The notes below the pieces were generated by a model. That model saw only the letters and a program-made list of their open reading frames with translations. It made no database searches and had not been told where the DNA came from. Shown here in pieces: positions 32,001-41,534 of a DNA stretch of 42,695 nt. This stretch comes from Verrucomicrobiota bacterium (GTDB lineage Bacteria > Verrucomicrobiota > Verrucomicrobiia > Chthoniobacterales > UBA10450): positions 1 through 42,695 of the forward strand of contig QHMR01000009.1 of assembly GCA_003217875.1 (NCBI GenBank). Reading direction: 5' to 3'. Position 1 is the stretch's first letter. Every line of letters starts with the position of its first letter. Both the position numbers and the translations under genes were made by a program.

Positions 32001-32786
32001 ATGGCGGAAACAAAAGGAAATCGCAACGCGCAAGAATTGAAGACTAGTGGGGGATTCCGAATTTCTGGGAAGCCGTTGGTGCACATTACCGCCGCCGAGG
32101 AGCGACAGGACTCTCCTGACACAATTGGCCTACCGCGTAAACATGGCGCGCGAATCCTGTTCGCCATTGCAAGGGATCCGCGCACGATCTTTGCCAGCTG
32201 GAATATCGATTGGCCGGCTTTGTTTGAAAAAGTGGTGCCAGTGGATCGACAGGTCCATCTTCGCCTGCATCGCGCAGATGGTCTCGAAGAAAAAACCGTG
32301 GCTGTCGAGCCTTTGGCCGCGATGCATTATCTCACGACATCGGGAACGCCTGCCTCGTATCGGGTTGAGATCGGATATTACGAGCCGGCAGACGTGTGGC
32401 ATTCGGTTGCGATGTCGCATGAGATCGTGACGCCGCCCGACGATATCGCCGAAACCGCAGACGTCGATCTTGCGACAATTCCGTTTCACATCGGTTTCCA
32501 ACAGCTTCTCGATTTCTTCGGAGCATCGAATGGGACTGCGTTGGCGACCGTCATGTCTCAATTTCAAAAGCGCGTATTGAGCGAGCAGCCAAAAGCGCTG
32601 AGCGGAGAGGAAAAAAAAATTCTTCGCAAGCTACGCTCTTCGGTATCGGAGATCGCAGCGGCGCGGCGTGCTTTTAATAAGATCGCTCGCGAAAAGCTCG
32701 CGAGGCGCACCCGCGCGCTCCTCGATTTCACTTCGACCAGCCCATCGCGCGGATTCGAAGGGGATTGGGTTTCAGTCGGCTCCTGA
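32001..32786 (+). CDS. DUF4912 domain-containing protein
   Basis: 261 residues, no signal peptide or membrane segment. The DUF4912 pattern is seen in ARDPRTIFASWNIDW near residue 58 and VEIGYYEPADVWHSVAMSHEIVTPPD near 121-146. A lysine/arginine-rich helical tail (EEKKILRKLRSSVSEIAAARRAFNKIAREKLARR) follows, possibly nucleic-acid- or protein-binding. The function of the family is unknown. It is divergent from rfaE2 with a ~134-bp gap. Confidence 0.75.
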   Translation: MAETKGNRNAQELKTSGGFRISGKPLVHITAAEERQDSPDTIGLPRKHGARILFAIARDPRTIFASWNIDWPALFEKVVPVDRQVHLRLHRADGLEEKTVAVEPLAAMHYLTTSGTPASYRVEIGYYEPADVWHSVAMSHEIVTPPDDIAETADVDLATIPFHIGFQQLLDFFGASNGTALATVMSQFQKRVLSEQPKALSGEEKKILRKLRSSVSEIAAARRAFNKIAREKLARRTRALLDFTSTSPSRGFEGDWVSVGS

Positions 32787-32841
32787 GCGGTTGTGCGGTT
32801 AGTCGGCGCAGTGTCGTTGCTTGCTCGCCGGTTTTGTCCGT

Positions 32842-34284
32842 CTAAACGCGCTGCTTAGCGAGATTACTGCGGCGGACGCCGTAGAAGAAGTAAACGACCA
32901 TGCCGATGACGAACCAAATGATGAGCCGTTCCCACGTTCGCCACGGCAGCGAGATCATCAGATACAGCGCGGACAGCGCACCCATGGGCGCAACGAACCA
33001 AACTATCGGCGCCTTAAATTTGCGCGGCAATTCCGGCTCGCGCACGCGCAGCACAAGCACTCCGATCGAAACGATGACAAAAGCGAGCAGCGTGCCAATA
33101 GACACAAGACTCGCGGCATCGCGGATCGGCAAGATCGCTGCGAAGAATGCCACCACCACACCGGTTAAGATTGTCGTGATCCATGGTGTGCGAAATTTTG
33201 GGTGAACCTTGCTCACAAATTTCGGCATCAAACCATCGTCAGCCATGGTCCAAAGAATCCGGGACTGGCCCAGCAACATCACCAGGATGACTGAACTGAG
33301 GCCTGCGATGGCACCTAGCTTTATGAGCGACGACATCCAACCGAGCCCGGCGTGATCCGCTGCGACCGCGATCGGATCCGGCACGTTCAAATCGTGGTAT
33401 GACATTATGCCAGTCGCGACGCCGGAAACCAGAATGTAAAGGACCGTGCAGATCAACAACGAGCCGATGATGCCAATCGGCATGTCGCGCTGCGGATTTT
33501 TGGCTTCCTGCGCGGCCGTGCTAACCGCATCAAAACCGATATACGCAAAAAAAACAATTCCAGCGCCTTGCATGACCCCGCTCCAGCCGAACTGTCCGCG
33601 TACACCGGTGCTCGGCGGCATAAACGGATGCCAGTTAGCGGGGTTGACTGCGTGCGCCGCGCCGACAATGAACAACAGTACGACTGCCACCTTGATGATT
33701 ACGATCACGTTGTTTGCGTTCGCAGATTCCTTAATGCCAATCACAAGCAGGAGCGTGACGATACCGATGATGATTACAGCTGGTAGATTGAAGATCGCCG
33801 CGACTTGCGTTCCGTCGGCCAGCGTAATCAACGTGCCGCGTGCCGCCGACAGCTGGGCCGGGATATCAATGCCTATATCGTGCAAGAACGAGACGACGTA
33901 GCCCGACCAGCCAATAGACACTGTCACTGCCCCGAGGGCATATTCCAAAATCAAGTCCCATCCGATGATCCACGCAAAAACTTCGCCGAGCGTGGCGTAG
34001 CCGTAGGTATACGCACTGCCGGCCATCGGCACCAGGGAGGCGAACTCGCTATAGCAGAGTGCCGCGAAGATCGACGCCACTCCGGCCAAAACGAACGATA
34101 AAACCACGGCTGGGCCCGCATTCTGCGCTGCGACGGTGCCCGTCAGCACGAAAATGCCCGTTCCGATGATGGCGCCGATGCCGAGCGCCGTCAGGTTCGT
34201 CGCTCCGAGCGCGCGTTTCAGCCGATGATCCGTCAGCGCATCAGACTGAAGCTGCGTGACGCTTTTTCGTCGAAGTAAGTTCAT
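32842..34284 (-). CDS. APC-family amino acid permease (cationic amino acid transporter type)
   Basis: 480 residues from the ATG at 34282-34284 (MNLLRRKSVTQL); the longer ORF overlaps the upstream permease end. RALGATNLTALGIGAIIGTGIFVLTG is the TM1 APC signature; CYSEFASLVPMAGSAYTYGYATLGEVFAWIIGWDLILEYALG follows. About 12 membrane segments are present. FVSKVHPKFRTPW is the conserved cytoplasmic loop before TM9. This is the CAT/YfnA subgroup; the substrate cannot be named. A second APC permease gene lies immediately upstream on the same strand. Confidence 0.92.
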   Translation of the reverse strand: MNLLRRKSVTQLQSDALTDHRLKRALGATNLTALGIGAIIGTGIFVLTGTVAAQNAGPAVVLSFVLAGVASIFAALCYSEFASLVPMAGSAYTYGYATLGEVFAWIIGWDLILEYALGAVTVSIGWSGYVVSFLHDIGIDIPAQLSAARGTLITLADGTQVAAIFNLPAVIIIGIVTLLLVIGIKESANANNVIVIIKVAVVLLFIVGAAHAVNPANWHPFMPPSTGVRGQFGWSGVMQGAGIVFFAYIGFDAVSTAAQEAKNPQRDMPIGIIGSLLICTVLYILVSGVATGIMSYHDLNVPDPIAVAADHAGLGWMSSLIKLGAIAGLSSVILVMLLGQSRILWTMADDGLMPKFVSKVHPKFRTPWITTILTGVVVAFFAAILPIRDAASLVSIGTLLAFVIVSIGVLVLRVREPELPRKFKAPIVWFVAPMGALSALYLMISLPWRTWERLIIWFVIGMVVYFFYGVRRSNLAKQRV

Positions 34285-34330
34285 TAACGAAGTTTGTTTT
34301 GGTTGTGCTAGTCGGGATGGGCCGAGCAAG

Positions 34331-35872
34331 TCAAGCCAGCGGTGATCTTTTACTCCGAAATTTCCACAGAAAATACACGGGCACACCACTCAGCACGATA
34401 ATCAACCCCGGCCAGGTGGTCGCCGTCTGATATGCGAACAGGACCACAAGAATGACGGTCGCGCCGACGACGTATAGAGCGGGCACGATTGGATAGCCGA
34501 ATGCCCGGTAAGGTCGTTCCACGTCTGGCTGTTTTCGACGCAGCAAAAAGATGCCGATGATCGTCAGGATGTAAAAAATGAGCGCGGCCGAAATGACATA
34601 GTCGAGCAGATTGCCGTACAGGTTGCCGTAGCCGCTCACGGCGCCGGTGGCGTCGGTCTTGACCGTGCGCGGCAGGACGAGCGCGCCGGCCCAGATGCCT
34701 TGAATGACCAAACCCCAGGCCGGCACATGAAATTTGTTCAGCTCGCTGACCGATCGAAAGAACAAGCCGTCGCGCGCCATAGCGTAATAGGCGCGCGCTC
34801 CTGCAAGAATAAGTCCGTTATTGCATCCGAAGGTTGAGACCATGATCGCCACAGCCATGATCGCCGCACCGGCACCGGGAAAAATTACGTTGGCTGTTTC
34901 CGACGCGACGCGATCGCTTGGCGCATTTTGGATAGACGCAAACGGAAGCGTCGCCAAATAAGCAACGTTCGCGAGCAGATAAAGTCCGATCACCAGAAAC
35001 GTGCCAAACGCTAGCGAGAGCGGCACGTTTCGCCGCGGGTTGACAACCTCGCCTGCTGTGAACGTAATATTGTTCCAAGCGTCCGCCGAGAAAAGTGAAT
35101 TCGTCTGCGCCACGCAGATGCCGACAAAGAGGCCGAACGCAGTCGCAGCGGTCAAGCCCGCGCCGACATCCTGCAAATTTCCGCGCAGCGTCCAGAAGTG
35201 CTGAAAGTTTTCCGCGCCAGCGCCCGATCTCAACCCGACGATGATGCCGAGCACGATTAGCCCGATTAGCGCGCCAGTCTTCGCTGTAGTGAAGACATTT
35301 TGGATCAGCTTGCCTACTTCCAAGCCACGCGTGTTCGTATATGTTAGAAAACCGATCAGCGCTAATCCGACGAACTGCGCAGTGGAAAGCGACACCGCAT
35401 ACCCACCGAAACGGATCGGCGCGATCAAATAATTGCTCTCGGAAACCCAGGGAACAAGCACGCCCATGTAGCGTGCGAATCCAACTGCGACCGCCGCGAT
35501 CGTGCCAGTCTGAATGACAAGGAAAAGCGTCCAGCCGTAAAGAAATCCCCACAATGGCGAAAAAGCTTCACGGAGATAGACATACTGCCCGCCAGCTTTT
35601 GGCATCATCGCCGCCAATTCGCCGTACGACAGCGCTGCCGTCAGCGTCAGCAACCCGGTGACGATCCACACTACGAGGAGCCATCCCGGCGAGCCGACCT
35701 GCCGGGCAATGATCGACGAGACAATGAAAATTCCCGAGCCGATCATCGAGCCAGCCACCAGCATGGTTGAGTCGAGCAAGCCGAGTCCTCTAACCAATTT
35801 CTGGTTAGCGACAGGGGTTTCAGTAATCGCGCTGGTCATTTGAGCCGCTTGGATTGGCGGAGAGTTAATCAT
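34331..35872 (-). CDS. APC-family amino acid permease (LAT-like)
   Basis: 513 residues from the ATG at 35872; the ORF track begins one GTG codon earlier, and ATG 35839 (MTSAITETPVANQK) is also possible. LGLLDSTMLVAGSMIGSGIFIVSS is TM1, followed by ALSYGELAAMMPKAGGQYVYLREAFSPLWGFLYGW. About 12 membrane helices. AGARAYYAMARDGLFF is typical of LAT/amino acid-polyamine exchangers. It is the first gene of a two-permease pair, about 46 bp before the second. Confidence 0.92.
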   Translation of the reverse strand: MINSPPIQAAQMTSAITETPVANQKLVRGLGLLDSTMLVAGSMIGSGIFIVSSIIARQVGSPGWLLVVWIVTGLLTLTAALSYGELAAMMPKAGGQYVYLREAFSPLWGFLYGWTLFLVIQTGTIAAVAVGFARYMGVLVPWVSESNYLIAPIRFGGYAVSLSTAQFVGLALIGFLTYTNTRGLEVGKLIQNVFTTAKTGALIGLIVLGIIVGLRSGAGAENFQHFWTLRGNLQDVGAGLTAATAFGLFVGICVAQTNSLFSADAWNNITFTAGEVVNPRRNVPLSLAFGTFLVIGLYLLANVAYLATLPFASIQNAPSDRVASETANVIFPGAGAAIMAVAIMVSTFGCNNGLILAGARAYYAMARDGLFFRSVSELNKFHVPAWGLVIQGIWAGALVLPRTVKTDATGAVSGYGNLYGNLLDYVISAALIFYILTIIGIFLLRRKQPDVERPYRAFGYPIVPALYVVGATVILVVLFAYQTATTWPGLIIVLSGVPVYFLWKFRSKRSPLA

Positions 35873-35875
35873 CAC

Positions 35876-36158
35876 TCGAGTGGGTCGTGCAATGCCAAAA
35901 AACAGCGGCTCTCAGGTTTTACAAAGACCCAGGCACTCGGACATCAAGACTTAAAAGCATTGCCGCTCCAGCCGAAGGGACCGATATCATCAAAGCTATC
36001 ATCGCTGTCTCATTGCGAGACGCGATTAGGCTCAGCGTGCGGAGATCACTGCAAGGCGGCACATCTGGGGACGCCAGTGCTGCGGAAAGAGCGCGCGATC
36101 GACGGGGCTAAAGCATTCGCAAATCTGTCGATCCGACGTATGTTTGTTGTTCGCTTTT
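35876..36158. other. Intergenic region before sufC, no gene seen
   Basis: The space between the divergent permease and suf genes carries short ORFs (35887-36111, 35840-36247) with no family resemblance. No regulator gene such as sufR or iscR is present next to this operon. A promoter for suf should lie here, but no clear boxes are visible. Confidence 0.4.
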
Positions 36159-36923
36159 ATGAAGGAACTGAACATAGAGAACCTGCGTATCGCCGTGGAT
36201 GGTCAGGAGATTGTTCGCGGATTGACGCTCCGCGTGCCGCGGGGTGAGGTGCACGCGCTTATGGGCCCAAATGGCTCAGGAAAAAGCACACTGGCCAAAG
36301 TGTTGGCTGGTCACCCCGATTATCATGTGACCGCTGGCAAGGTGTTGATGGACGGAGAGAATCTCCTCGAACTTGAGCCGGATGAACGGGCGCGGCGCGG
36401 CCTGTTCATGGCCTTCCAGTATCCGAGCGAAATTCCAGGCGTGACGATCGCCAACTTTCTTCGTGCCGCGATGCAATCGCGTCTGCCGGAAGGCGAAGAA
36501 CTCGAGGCCACCGATTATTACGCAAAGCTTTACGAAAAGATCGAGTTGCTCGGGATGGATCGTTCGTTCACTTCGCGTGCGGTCAACGAAGGTTTTTCCG
36601 GCGGCGAAAAGAAGCGCACCGAGATTCTGCAATTGGCGATGCTCGAGCCGAAATATGCCGTTCTCGATGAGACCGACAGCGGCTTGGACATTGACGCGCT
36701 CAAGACCGTGGCGCATGGAGTAAACTCATTGCGCGGCCCTGATCTTGGCATATTGTTAATTACGCACTATCAGCGCCTCCTGAACTACATCATTCCCGAC
36801 CACGTCCATGTGATGGTGGCGGGGCGAATCGTTAGGAGCGGGCGGAAAGAACTCGCTCTCGAGCTCGAAGAGAGAGGTTACGATTGGGCGCGCGACGGGG
36901 CGATTGAACCAGCGTTTAGGTAA
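36159..36923 (+). CDS. sufC: Fe-S cluster assembly ATPase SufC
   Basis: 254 residues from the ATG at 36159 (MKELNIENL). Walker [32 protein letters not shown] in the Q-loop region, the signature FSGGEKKR, and Walker [11 protein letters not shown], the SufC-specific form, are clear. SufC is a cytoplasmic ABC-type ATPase that drives the SufBCD scaffold. It is first in a C-B-D order; sufB begins 17 bp later. Confidence 0.97.
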   Translation: MKELNIENLRIAVDGQEIVRGLTLRVPRGEVHALMGPNGSGKSTLAKVLAGHPDYHVTAGKVLMDGENLLELEPDERARRGLFMAFQYPSEIPGVTIANFLRAAMQSRLPEGEELEATDYYAKLYEKIELLGMDRSFTSRAVNEGFSGGEKKRTEILQLAMLEPKYAVLDETDSGLDIDALKTVAHGVNSLRGPDLGILLITHYQRLLNYIIPDHVHVMVAGRIVRSGRKELALELEERGYDWARDGAIEPAFR

Positions 36924-36940
36924 ACAGGGTAAAATTTACA

Positions 36941-38350
36941 ATGAAAACCGAAACTTCAGCAGTCAATATTGATCGAAGCAAAGGAGACTTCTTTTATCCG
37001 GAAGCTCACGTGCGCGATGCTGGCGCCGGCCTGAGCGAACGAACCGTTCGCTACATTTCGGACGTCAAAGAGGATCCGGATTGGGTGCGCGAATTCCGGC
37101 TCAGAGGGCTCAAGACGTTTTTGGAAAAGCCGCTCCCCACTCACTGGGCGAGCAAGGATCTCGAAGCAATCGACTTCGACAAAATCCGTTACTATCTTTC
37201 TCCCGGGACCGAGGCGAAACGCAGCTGGGATGAAGTGCCGGACGACATCAAGCGTACATTCGAGCGTCTTGGCATTCCCGAGCAGGAACGCAAATTTCTT
37301 GCCGGCGTAGAAGCGCAGTTCGACAGCGAGGCCGTCTATTCGAACATCAAGAAAGCGGTCGGCGAACAGGGCGTCATTTTCGTTGGCTCGACCGAAGGAC
37401 TGAAGAATTATCCGGAAATTTTCCGGAAATGGTTCGGCAAAGTCATCCCGATCGCCGACAACAAATTCAGCGCGCTGAATTCCGCAGTGTTCAGCGGCGG
37501 CTCATTCATTTACGTCCCGCCCGGAGTGAAAGTGAAACACCCGCTGCAGGCTTACTTCCGCATAAACGCCGAAAACTTCGGACAGTTCGAGCGGACCCTG
37601 ATCATTGCCGATGAAGGCTCGGAAGTGACTTACATGGAAGGCTGCACGGCGCCGAAATTCAACACTCCAACACTCCACAGCGCTGTCGTCGAACTCGTCG
37701 CTCTGAAAGGCGCAAAGATTCAGTACATCACGGTGCAGAACTGGGCTTCCAACGTTTTCAACCTCGTGACGAAACGCGGTCTGGCGCAGGAGAACGCTGA
37801 AGTAAAATGGATCGATTGCAACATCGGCTCGCGGCTCACGATGAAGTATCCCAGCGTCATCATGAAGGGTCGAAAAGCGCGAGGTGAAGTTCTTTCGATC
37901 GCCCTCGCCAATGACGGTCAGCATCAGGATACCGGTGCGAAAATGATTCACGCCGCCGATGAAACGACGAGCAACATTATCTCTAAATCAATTTCCATCG
38001 GCAAAGGTCGCGCTACTTACCGCGGCTTGGTCCACGTGCCGAAGCATCTGAAGCATTGCAAAAACAACACCGAATGCGACGCGCTTCTCATCAACGCGAC
38101 GTCGCGAACCGACACATATCCGGCTATTACCGTGCGCGGCACCGGCAATGCCGTCCAACACGAAGCCAGTGTCAGCCAAGTGAGCGCGGAGCAAATTTTC
38201 TACATGCAACAGCGCGGTCTCAGTGAGGCGCAGGCGATGAGTTTGAGCGTTAACGGTTTCGTCAACGATCTCGTCCGCCAATTCCCCATGGAATACAGCG
38301 TCGAGCTGAAGCGGCTGATCGAGCTGGAGATGGAAGGCTCGGTCGGATAA
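36941..38350 (+). CDS. sufB: Fe-S cluster assembly scaffold SufB
   Basis: 469 residues, normal for Suf[93 protein letters not shown] and [28 protein letters not shown] are hallmark segments of the beta-helix core. [12 protein letters not shown] and the late HEASVS block carry conserved residues used in cluster assembly. It works with SufC and SufD in the cytoplasm. Confidence 0.98.
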   Translation: MKTETSAVNIDRSKGDFFYPEAHVRDAGAGLSERTVRYISDVKEDPDWVREFRLRGLKTFLEKPLPTHWASKDLEAIDFDKIRYYLSPGTEAKRSWDEVPDDIKRTFERLGIPEQERKFLAGVEAQFDSEAVYSNIKKAVGEQGVIFVGSTEGLKNYPEIFRKWFGKVIPIADNKFSALNSAVFSGGSFIYVPPGVKVKHPLQAYFRINAENFGQFERTLIIADEGSEVTYMEGCTAPKFNTPTLHSAVVELVALKGAKIQYITVQNWASNVFNLVTKRGLAQENAEVKWIDCNIGSRLTMKYPSVIMKGRKARGEVLSIALANDGQHQDTGAKMIHAADETTSNIISKSISIGKGRATYRGLVHVPKHLKHCKNNTECDALLINATSRTDTYPAITVRGTGNAVQHEASVSQVSAEQIFYMQQRGLSEAQAMSLSVNGFVNDLVRQFPMEYSVELKRLIELEMEGSVG

Positions 38351-38416
38351 CTTTCGCGCTTGGCGAATTGTTTCTGTAAGCGCGGTTTACGGCCGTCGCT
38401 TGGCTAGAAGGTCAAC

Positions 38417-39730
38417 ATGTCCTTAGTCATACATCAAGAAGAGGCGGCACCGATTCTCTCCGGGCTGGCCGAGTTACGCGAACTTCCCGAATGGTTTCGC
38501 GATCGGCAACGCGCGGCTTGGAAACAATTCGAGTCATTGCCGAACCCCACACGAAAAGATCAGACCTGGCGATTTTCCAACGTTGGTCTTCTCGATCTGG
38601 CGAAGTTCAAAGTCGGCGGGACATTAACTGAAGAAGAGCGCGACGCGATTCTGGAGCGATCTCGTGGGTTGGATGAAGTTGCGGGCCGCATGGTCTTTGC
38701 CGGCGACCAGCTCATAGAGCGCGATGTCATTTCGGATCAACTGAAAAAGCGCGGTGTGATCTTTCAATCGCTCGAGCGCGCTATGGTCGAGCACGCCGAT
38801 TTGTTCCGGAAACACTTCATGTCACAACCGGCAACTCTAGGCTCAGCCAGGTTCGCCGCGCTGCATCAAGCGCTGGTTTCGTCAGGAACGTTTCTTTATG
38901 TGCCACACGGCGTCGAGATCGAGTTGCCAGTCGAAATTTTCCATTGGCTCAATGGCGAGAACGCTTCGGTGTTTCCACACTTGCTCCTGGTCACGGACGA
39001 ACTCGCGAAAGTGACCGTGATCGAGCATTTCTGCTCGCTGGATCCACAATCGCCGGGCTTTGCTTGTGGCGTGAACGATCTGGTCGCTGGCCCCGGCGCG
39101 AAAGTGACCTACGTGTGTGCGCAAAATTGGGCAGAGAATGTCGTGGCGTTGCAAATGAACACAACCACGGTTGATCACGATGCGTCGGCCATGAGTCTGA
39201 ATTTGCATATTGGTTCGCGATATTCGCGCTTCGAAAGTCTGAGCCGGCTCAGCGGCGAAGGCGGACGCAGCGATTTGCTTGCTGTCGCTGTGGCCAAACA
39301 CCAGCAGGAATTCGATGCGCGCACATTGCAGGATCACATCTCGCCTCACACCGCCAGCGATCTCCTTTACAAAAATGCGCTCGACGACCGCGCTCGTACC
39401 ATTTTCGGCGGTCTGATCCGGGTGGAACCGCACGCCCACTTCACTGACGCGTATCAAAAAGTTCGCAACCTCCTCCTGAGCGATGACGCAGAAGCGAACT
39501 CAATGCCCGGACTGGAAATTCTCGCCGACAACGTGCGTTGCACCCACGGCGCAACGTCCGGTCAGATCGATGAGGACGAACTATTCTATTTGCACGCGCG
39601 CGGCATTCCCACAAAAATCGCCCAGCGCCTCATCGTCACCGGCTTTTTGGACGAAGCAATACAGCGTCTCAATCATCCGGCGATCTCATCGCATTTGCAG
39701 CGACTGATCGAAGAAAAATTCGCTGCTTGA
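38417..39730 (+). CDS. sufD: Fe-S cluster assembly protein SufD
   Basis: 437 residues. RKDQTWRFSNVGLLDLAKF opens the protein as in other SufD. The beta-helix has SGTFLYVPHGVEIELPVEIFHW, LLVTDELAKVTVIEHF and HIGSRYSRFES. The end has LLSDDAEANSMPGLEILADNVRCTHGATSGQIDEDELFYLHARGI, where the His in CTHGA is conserved. It partners SufB on the scaffold. The operon ends here without sufS or sufE in view. Confidence 0.96.
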   Translation: MSLVIHQEEAAPILSGLAELRELPEWFRDRQRAAWKQFESLPNPTRKDQTWRFSNVGLLDLAKFKVGGTLTEEERDAILERSRGLDEVAGRMVFAGDQLIERDVISDQLKKRGVIFQSLERAMVEHADLFRKHFMSQPATLGSARFAALHQALVSSGTFLYVPHGVEIELPVEIFHWLNGENASVFPHLLLVTDELAKVTVIEHFCSLDPQSPGFACGVNDLVAGPGAKVTYVCAQNWAENVVALQMNTTTVDHDASAMSLNLHIGSRYSRFESLSRLSGEGGRSDLLAVAVAKHQQEFDARTLQDHISPHTASDLLYKNALDDRARTIFGGLIRVEPHAHFTDAYQKVRNLLLSDDAEANSMPGLEILADNVRCTHGATSGQIDEDELFYLHARGIPTKIAQRLIVTGFLDEAIQRLNHPAISSHLQRLIEEKFAA

Positions 39731-39739
39731 TGTGCGAAT

Positions 39740-39757
39740 CTGTCAGCTTTTCGACAG
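39740..39757. terminator. Weak hairpin between convergent sufD and the hydrolase pseudogene
   Basis: CTGTC and GACAG pair around an 8-base loop in the 35-bp gap between the convergent genes. No T-tract follows on either strand, so a terminator role is only possible. Confidence 0.25.
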
Positions 39758-39765
39758 CCAGCCGA

Positions 39766-40748
39766 TTATTTCTCCGTTTCCTGTAGCAGCTTCACCAACT
39801 CATCTTTCCACAAGCTAGCGATGGTGTGGCTGCCGTGGCCGCGCGTTTTGTCGCTCAACGGAATTACCATAGCGCGGCCATGCGGGACGCGCTTGATCTC
39901 GTGCTCGAGGATCCCGAGCTCTGGCGGGTTGATTAGATCATCGGCAGAATTGATTGCCAAAAGCGGAGCGCGGATTTTTTCAAGACCGGGACCGGGATCG
40001 TAATCATGTGAAGCTTCGACCGCGTAAAGCACATCGTTCGCGTCGTCGGCTTTCACGATCCCGTCAACAAACTTGTCGAGAACCTCATCCGTTTTCGCGA
40101 GTGTGGGCGCGTCTTTCTGTCGCAAGACCGGATTGCTGCTCATGAACCAGAGCATTTCCGCTGCGGCGCGCAGACTCGGTGGCTGGGTTTTGTACTCGCC
40201 ACCGTTCCATGCTGGATCGTTGCGGATCGCGTCGATGACGATGCGACGCCATCCGCGGTTGCGCCCGGAAATCTGAGTCGGCAAAGACGCCAGCGGCATA
40301 AGTGCGTCCATAAAATCGGGATATAGCTCGCCCCACAGCCACGTATGCATTCCGCCCATCGATGTTCCCATCACAAGGCGCGCGTGATTGACGCCGAGCC
40401 CTTCCGTGAGCAGCCGATACTGCGCTTCGATCATGTCGCGATAACCGTAGCGCGGGAATTTCGCGTGCATGCCGTCGCTGGGCTTGCTCGATTTGCCGTG
40501 GCCAATTCCATCTGGCAGCACGATGAAAAATTTCGTTGTATCGAGGGGCTGATCTTTGCCGAATAGTTCGCCGGCGAATTCCGGGCGAATGAATTGCGCG
40601 CCGCTGCCGGTCGTCCCGTGCAAGATGAAAATTTGAAATCGCGAATCGTGTAATCGCCTTCAGTCGGTGTCGGGTAATCCGCCGCGGACACGAACCCCGC
40701 GACCAAGACAGACGAAAAGAATGTGAAGATTCGGATTATTGGCTTCAT
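39766..40748 (-). pseudogene. MetX-like alpha/beta hydrolase with internal deletion and frameshift
   Basis: The intact C-terminal part (from HGTTGSGAQFI) has the oxyanion and nucleophile blocks ILPDGIGHGKSSKPSDG, VMGTSMGGMHTWLWGE (Ser nucleophile), the AINSADD acid region and TRGHGSH with the His. The N-terminus lies in another frame: a signal (MKPIIRIFTFFSSVLVAGFVSA) and YPTPTEGDYTIRDFKF. In family members these two parts are joined by roughly 25-30 residues (an LPELRLHY-type strand segment) that are missing here, and the join is out of frame. So an ~80-100-bp deletion with a frame change has removed the link. It is related to homoserine O-acetyltransferases but belongs to a secreted branch of unknown substrate. 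Translation from a TTG at 40623 could still give a truncated protein. Confidence 0.78.
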
Positions 40749-40774
40749 GTTAGACCTCATCTTTAGACGACCGT

Positions 40775-40865
40775 GTCATGTTGAGCGAAGCGAAACATCT
40801 CTGATTTAGCTCCATGAGGAGCGGTCCAGAAATGATCTGAGATTCTTCGCTTGGCTCAGAATGAC
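40775..40865. repeat. Inverted-repeat element with ~24-bp arms (REP/MITE-like)
   Basis: The left end GTCATGTTGAGCGAAGCG and the right end CGCTTGGCTCAGAATGAC are complementary with a few mismatches. A smaller hairpin (GCTCC-ATGA-GGAGC) lies in the centre. It is non-coding and sits between the hydrolase pseudogene and the small membrane protein gene. The form matches a widespread bacterial palindromic repeat style. Confidence 0.7.
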
Positions 40866-40881
40866 ATGATGACGGGGCGTG

Positions 40882-41511
40882 TTAGCGGTTTCGCTGGCGC
40901 TCGGCTTGTATTCGTTTGAGCAGCTCGGTGTGGGTTCGTTCAAGCTCGTTAGCAAATTTCACGGTTGCTTGTAGAGCGTCCGGATATATCTCGAATCGCT
41001 TTCGCAATTTCTTCGTGGCCGGATCGTAAAAGAACGAAATGTCCTGGTCGAGATTCGGCACGATCAGCTCATCGCTCAATTTTTGGTACCAAGCCATGCG
41101 GCCCAGTCCCCAGCGGATGACGGATTCGTCGTTGCGCACCGCCATGAGCGTCTGCACGTCAAGCAGCTGGACGCCTCCGGATTGCAGCACCGTAGCCCAG
41201 TCAGTTGGGCTGTAGTCGGTCGTAAAAACAAACGGACGCAGCGGCGGCATCTCTCCAGCATCGAGCGCGTGCTGAAACTCCGCGGCTGTCCGTTCCTCGT
41301 TCGCGCGGTTAGTTTTTCCGCTCGCGATGCCTTCGCGCAATTGCTGCTCGAGCGAAGCCAGGATCTGATCGCGCCGTTCTGCGTCCTGCAGGTGCTGCTG
41401 ATAACTATTGAGCCAAAACGCGGCATAAACGCCAACGAACACCAAAATCAATTCGGCGATCCAACGGCCAAAGCGCGAGAAACGCGAACGTTTTTCAGTT
41501 GTTTGACTCAT
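40882..41511 (-). CDS. Small membrane-anchored protein of unknown function (DUF6090-like)
   Basis: 209 residues. A basic N-terminus precedes one membrane helix (IAELILVFVGVYAAFWLNSY), then a coiled, charged region and a mostly helical exported or cytoplasmic domain. The helix pattern with LVFVGVYAAFWLNSY resembles DUF6090-type proteins, but I am not certain. Its start is 23 bp from the divergent 2OG oxygenase gene, so they may share a control region. No function can be proposed. Confidence 0.7.
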   Translation of the reverse strand: MSQTTEKRSRFSRFGRWIAELILVFVGVYAAFWLNSYQQHLQDAERRDQILASLEQQLREGIASGKTNRANEERTAAEFQHALDAGEMPPLRPFVFTTDYSPTDWATVLQSGGVQLLDVQTLMAVRNDESVIRWGLGRMAWYQKLSDELIVPNLDQDISFFYDPATKKLRKRFEIYPDALQATVKFANELERTHTELLKRIQAERQRNR

Positions 41512-41534
41512 GATTTACGGGGAAAATTGAATCA

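Noticed and set aside
34818-35552. 244-aa minus-strand ORF inside the second permease
   Set aside because: Alternative-frame shadow of the clear APC permease.
35840-36247. Possible suf regulator ORF upstream of sufC
   Set aside because: No helix-turn-helix or cysteine motif, and it overlaps the sufC start.
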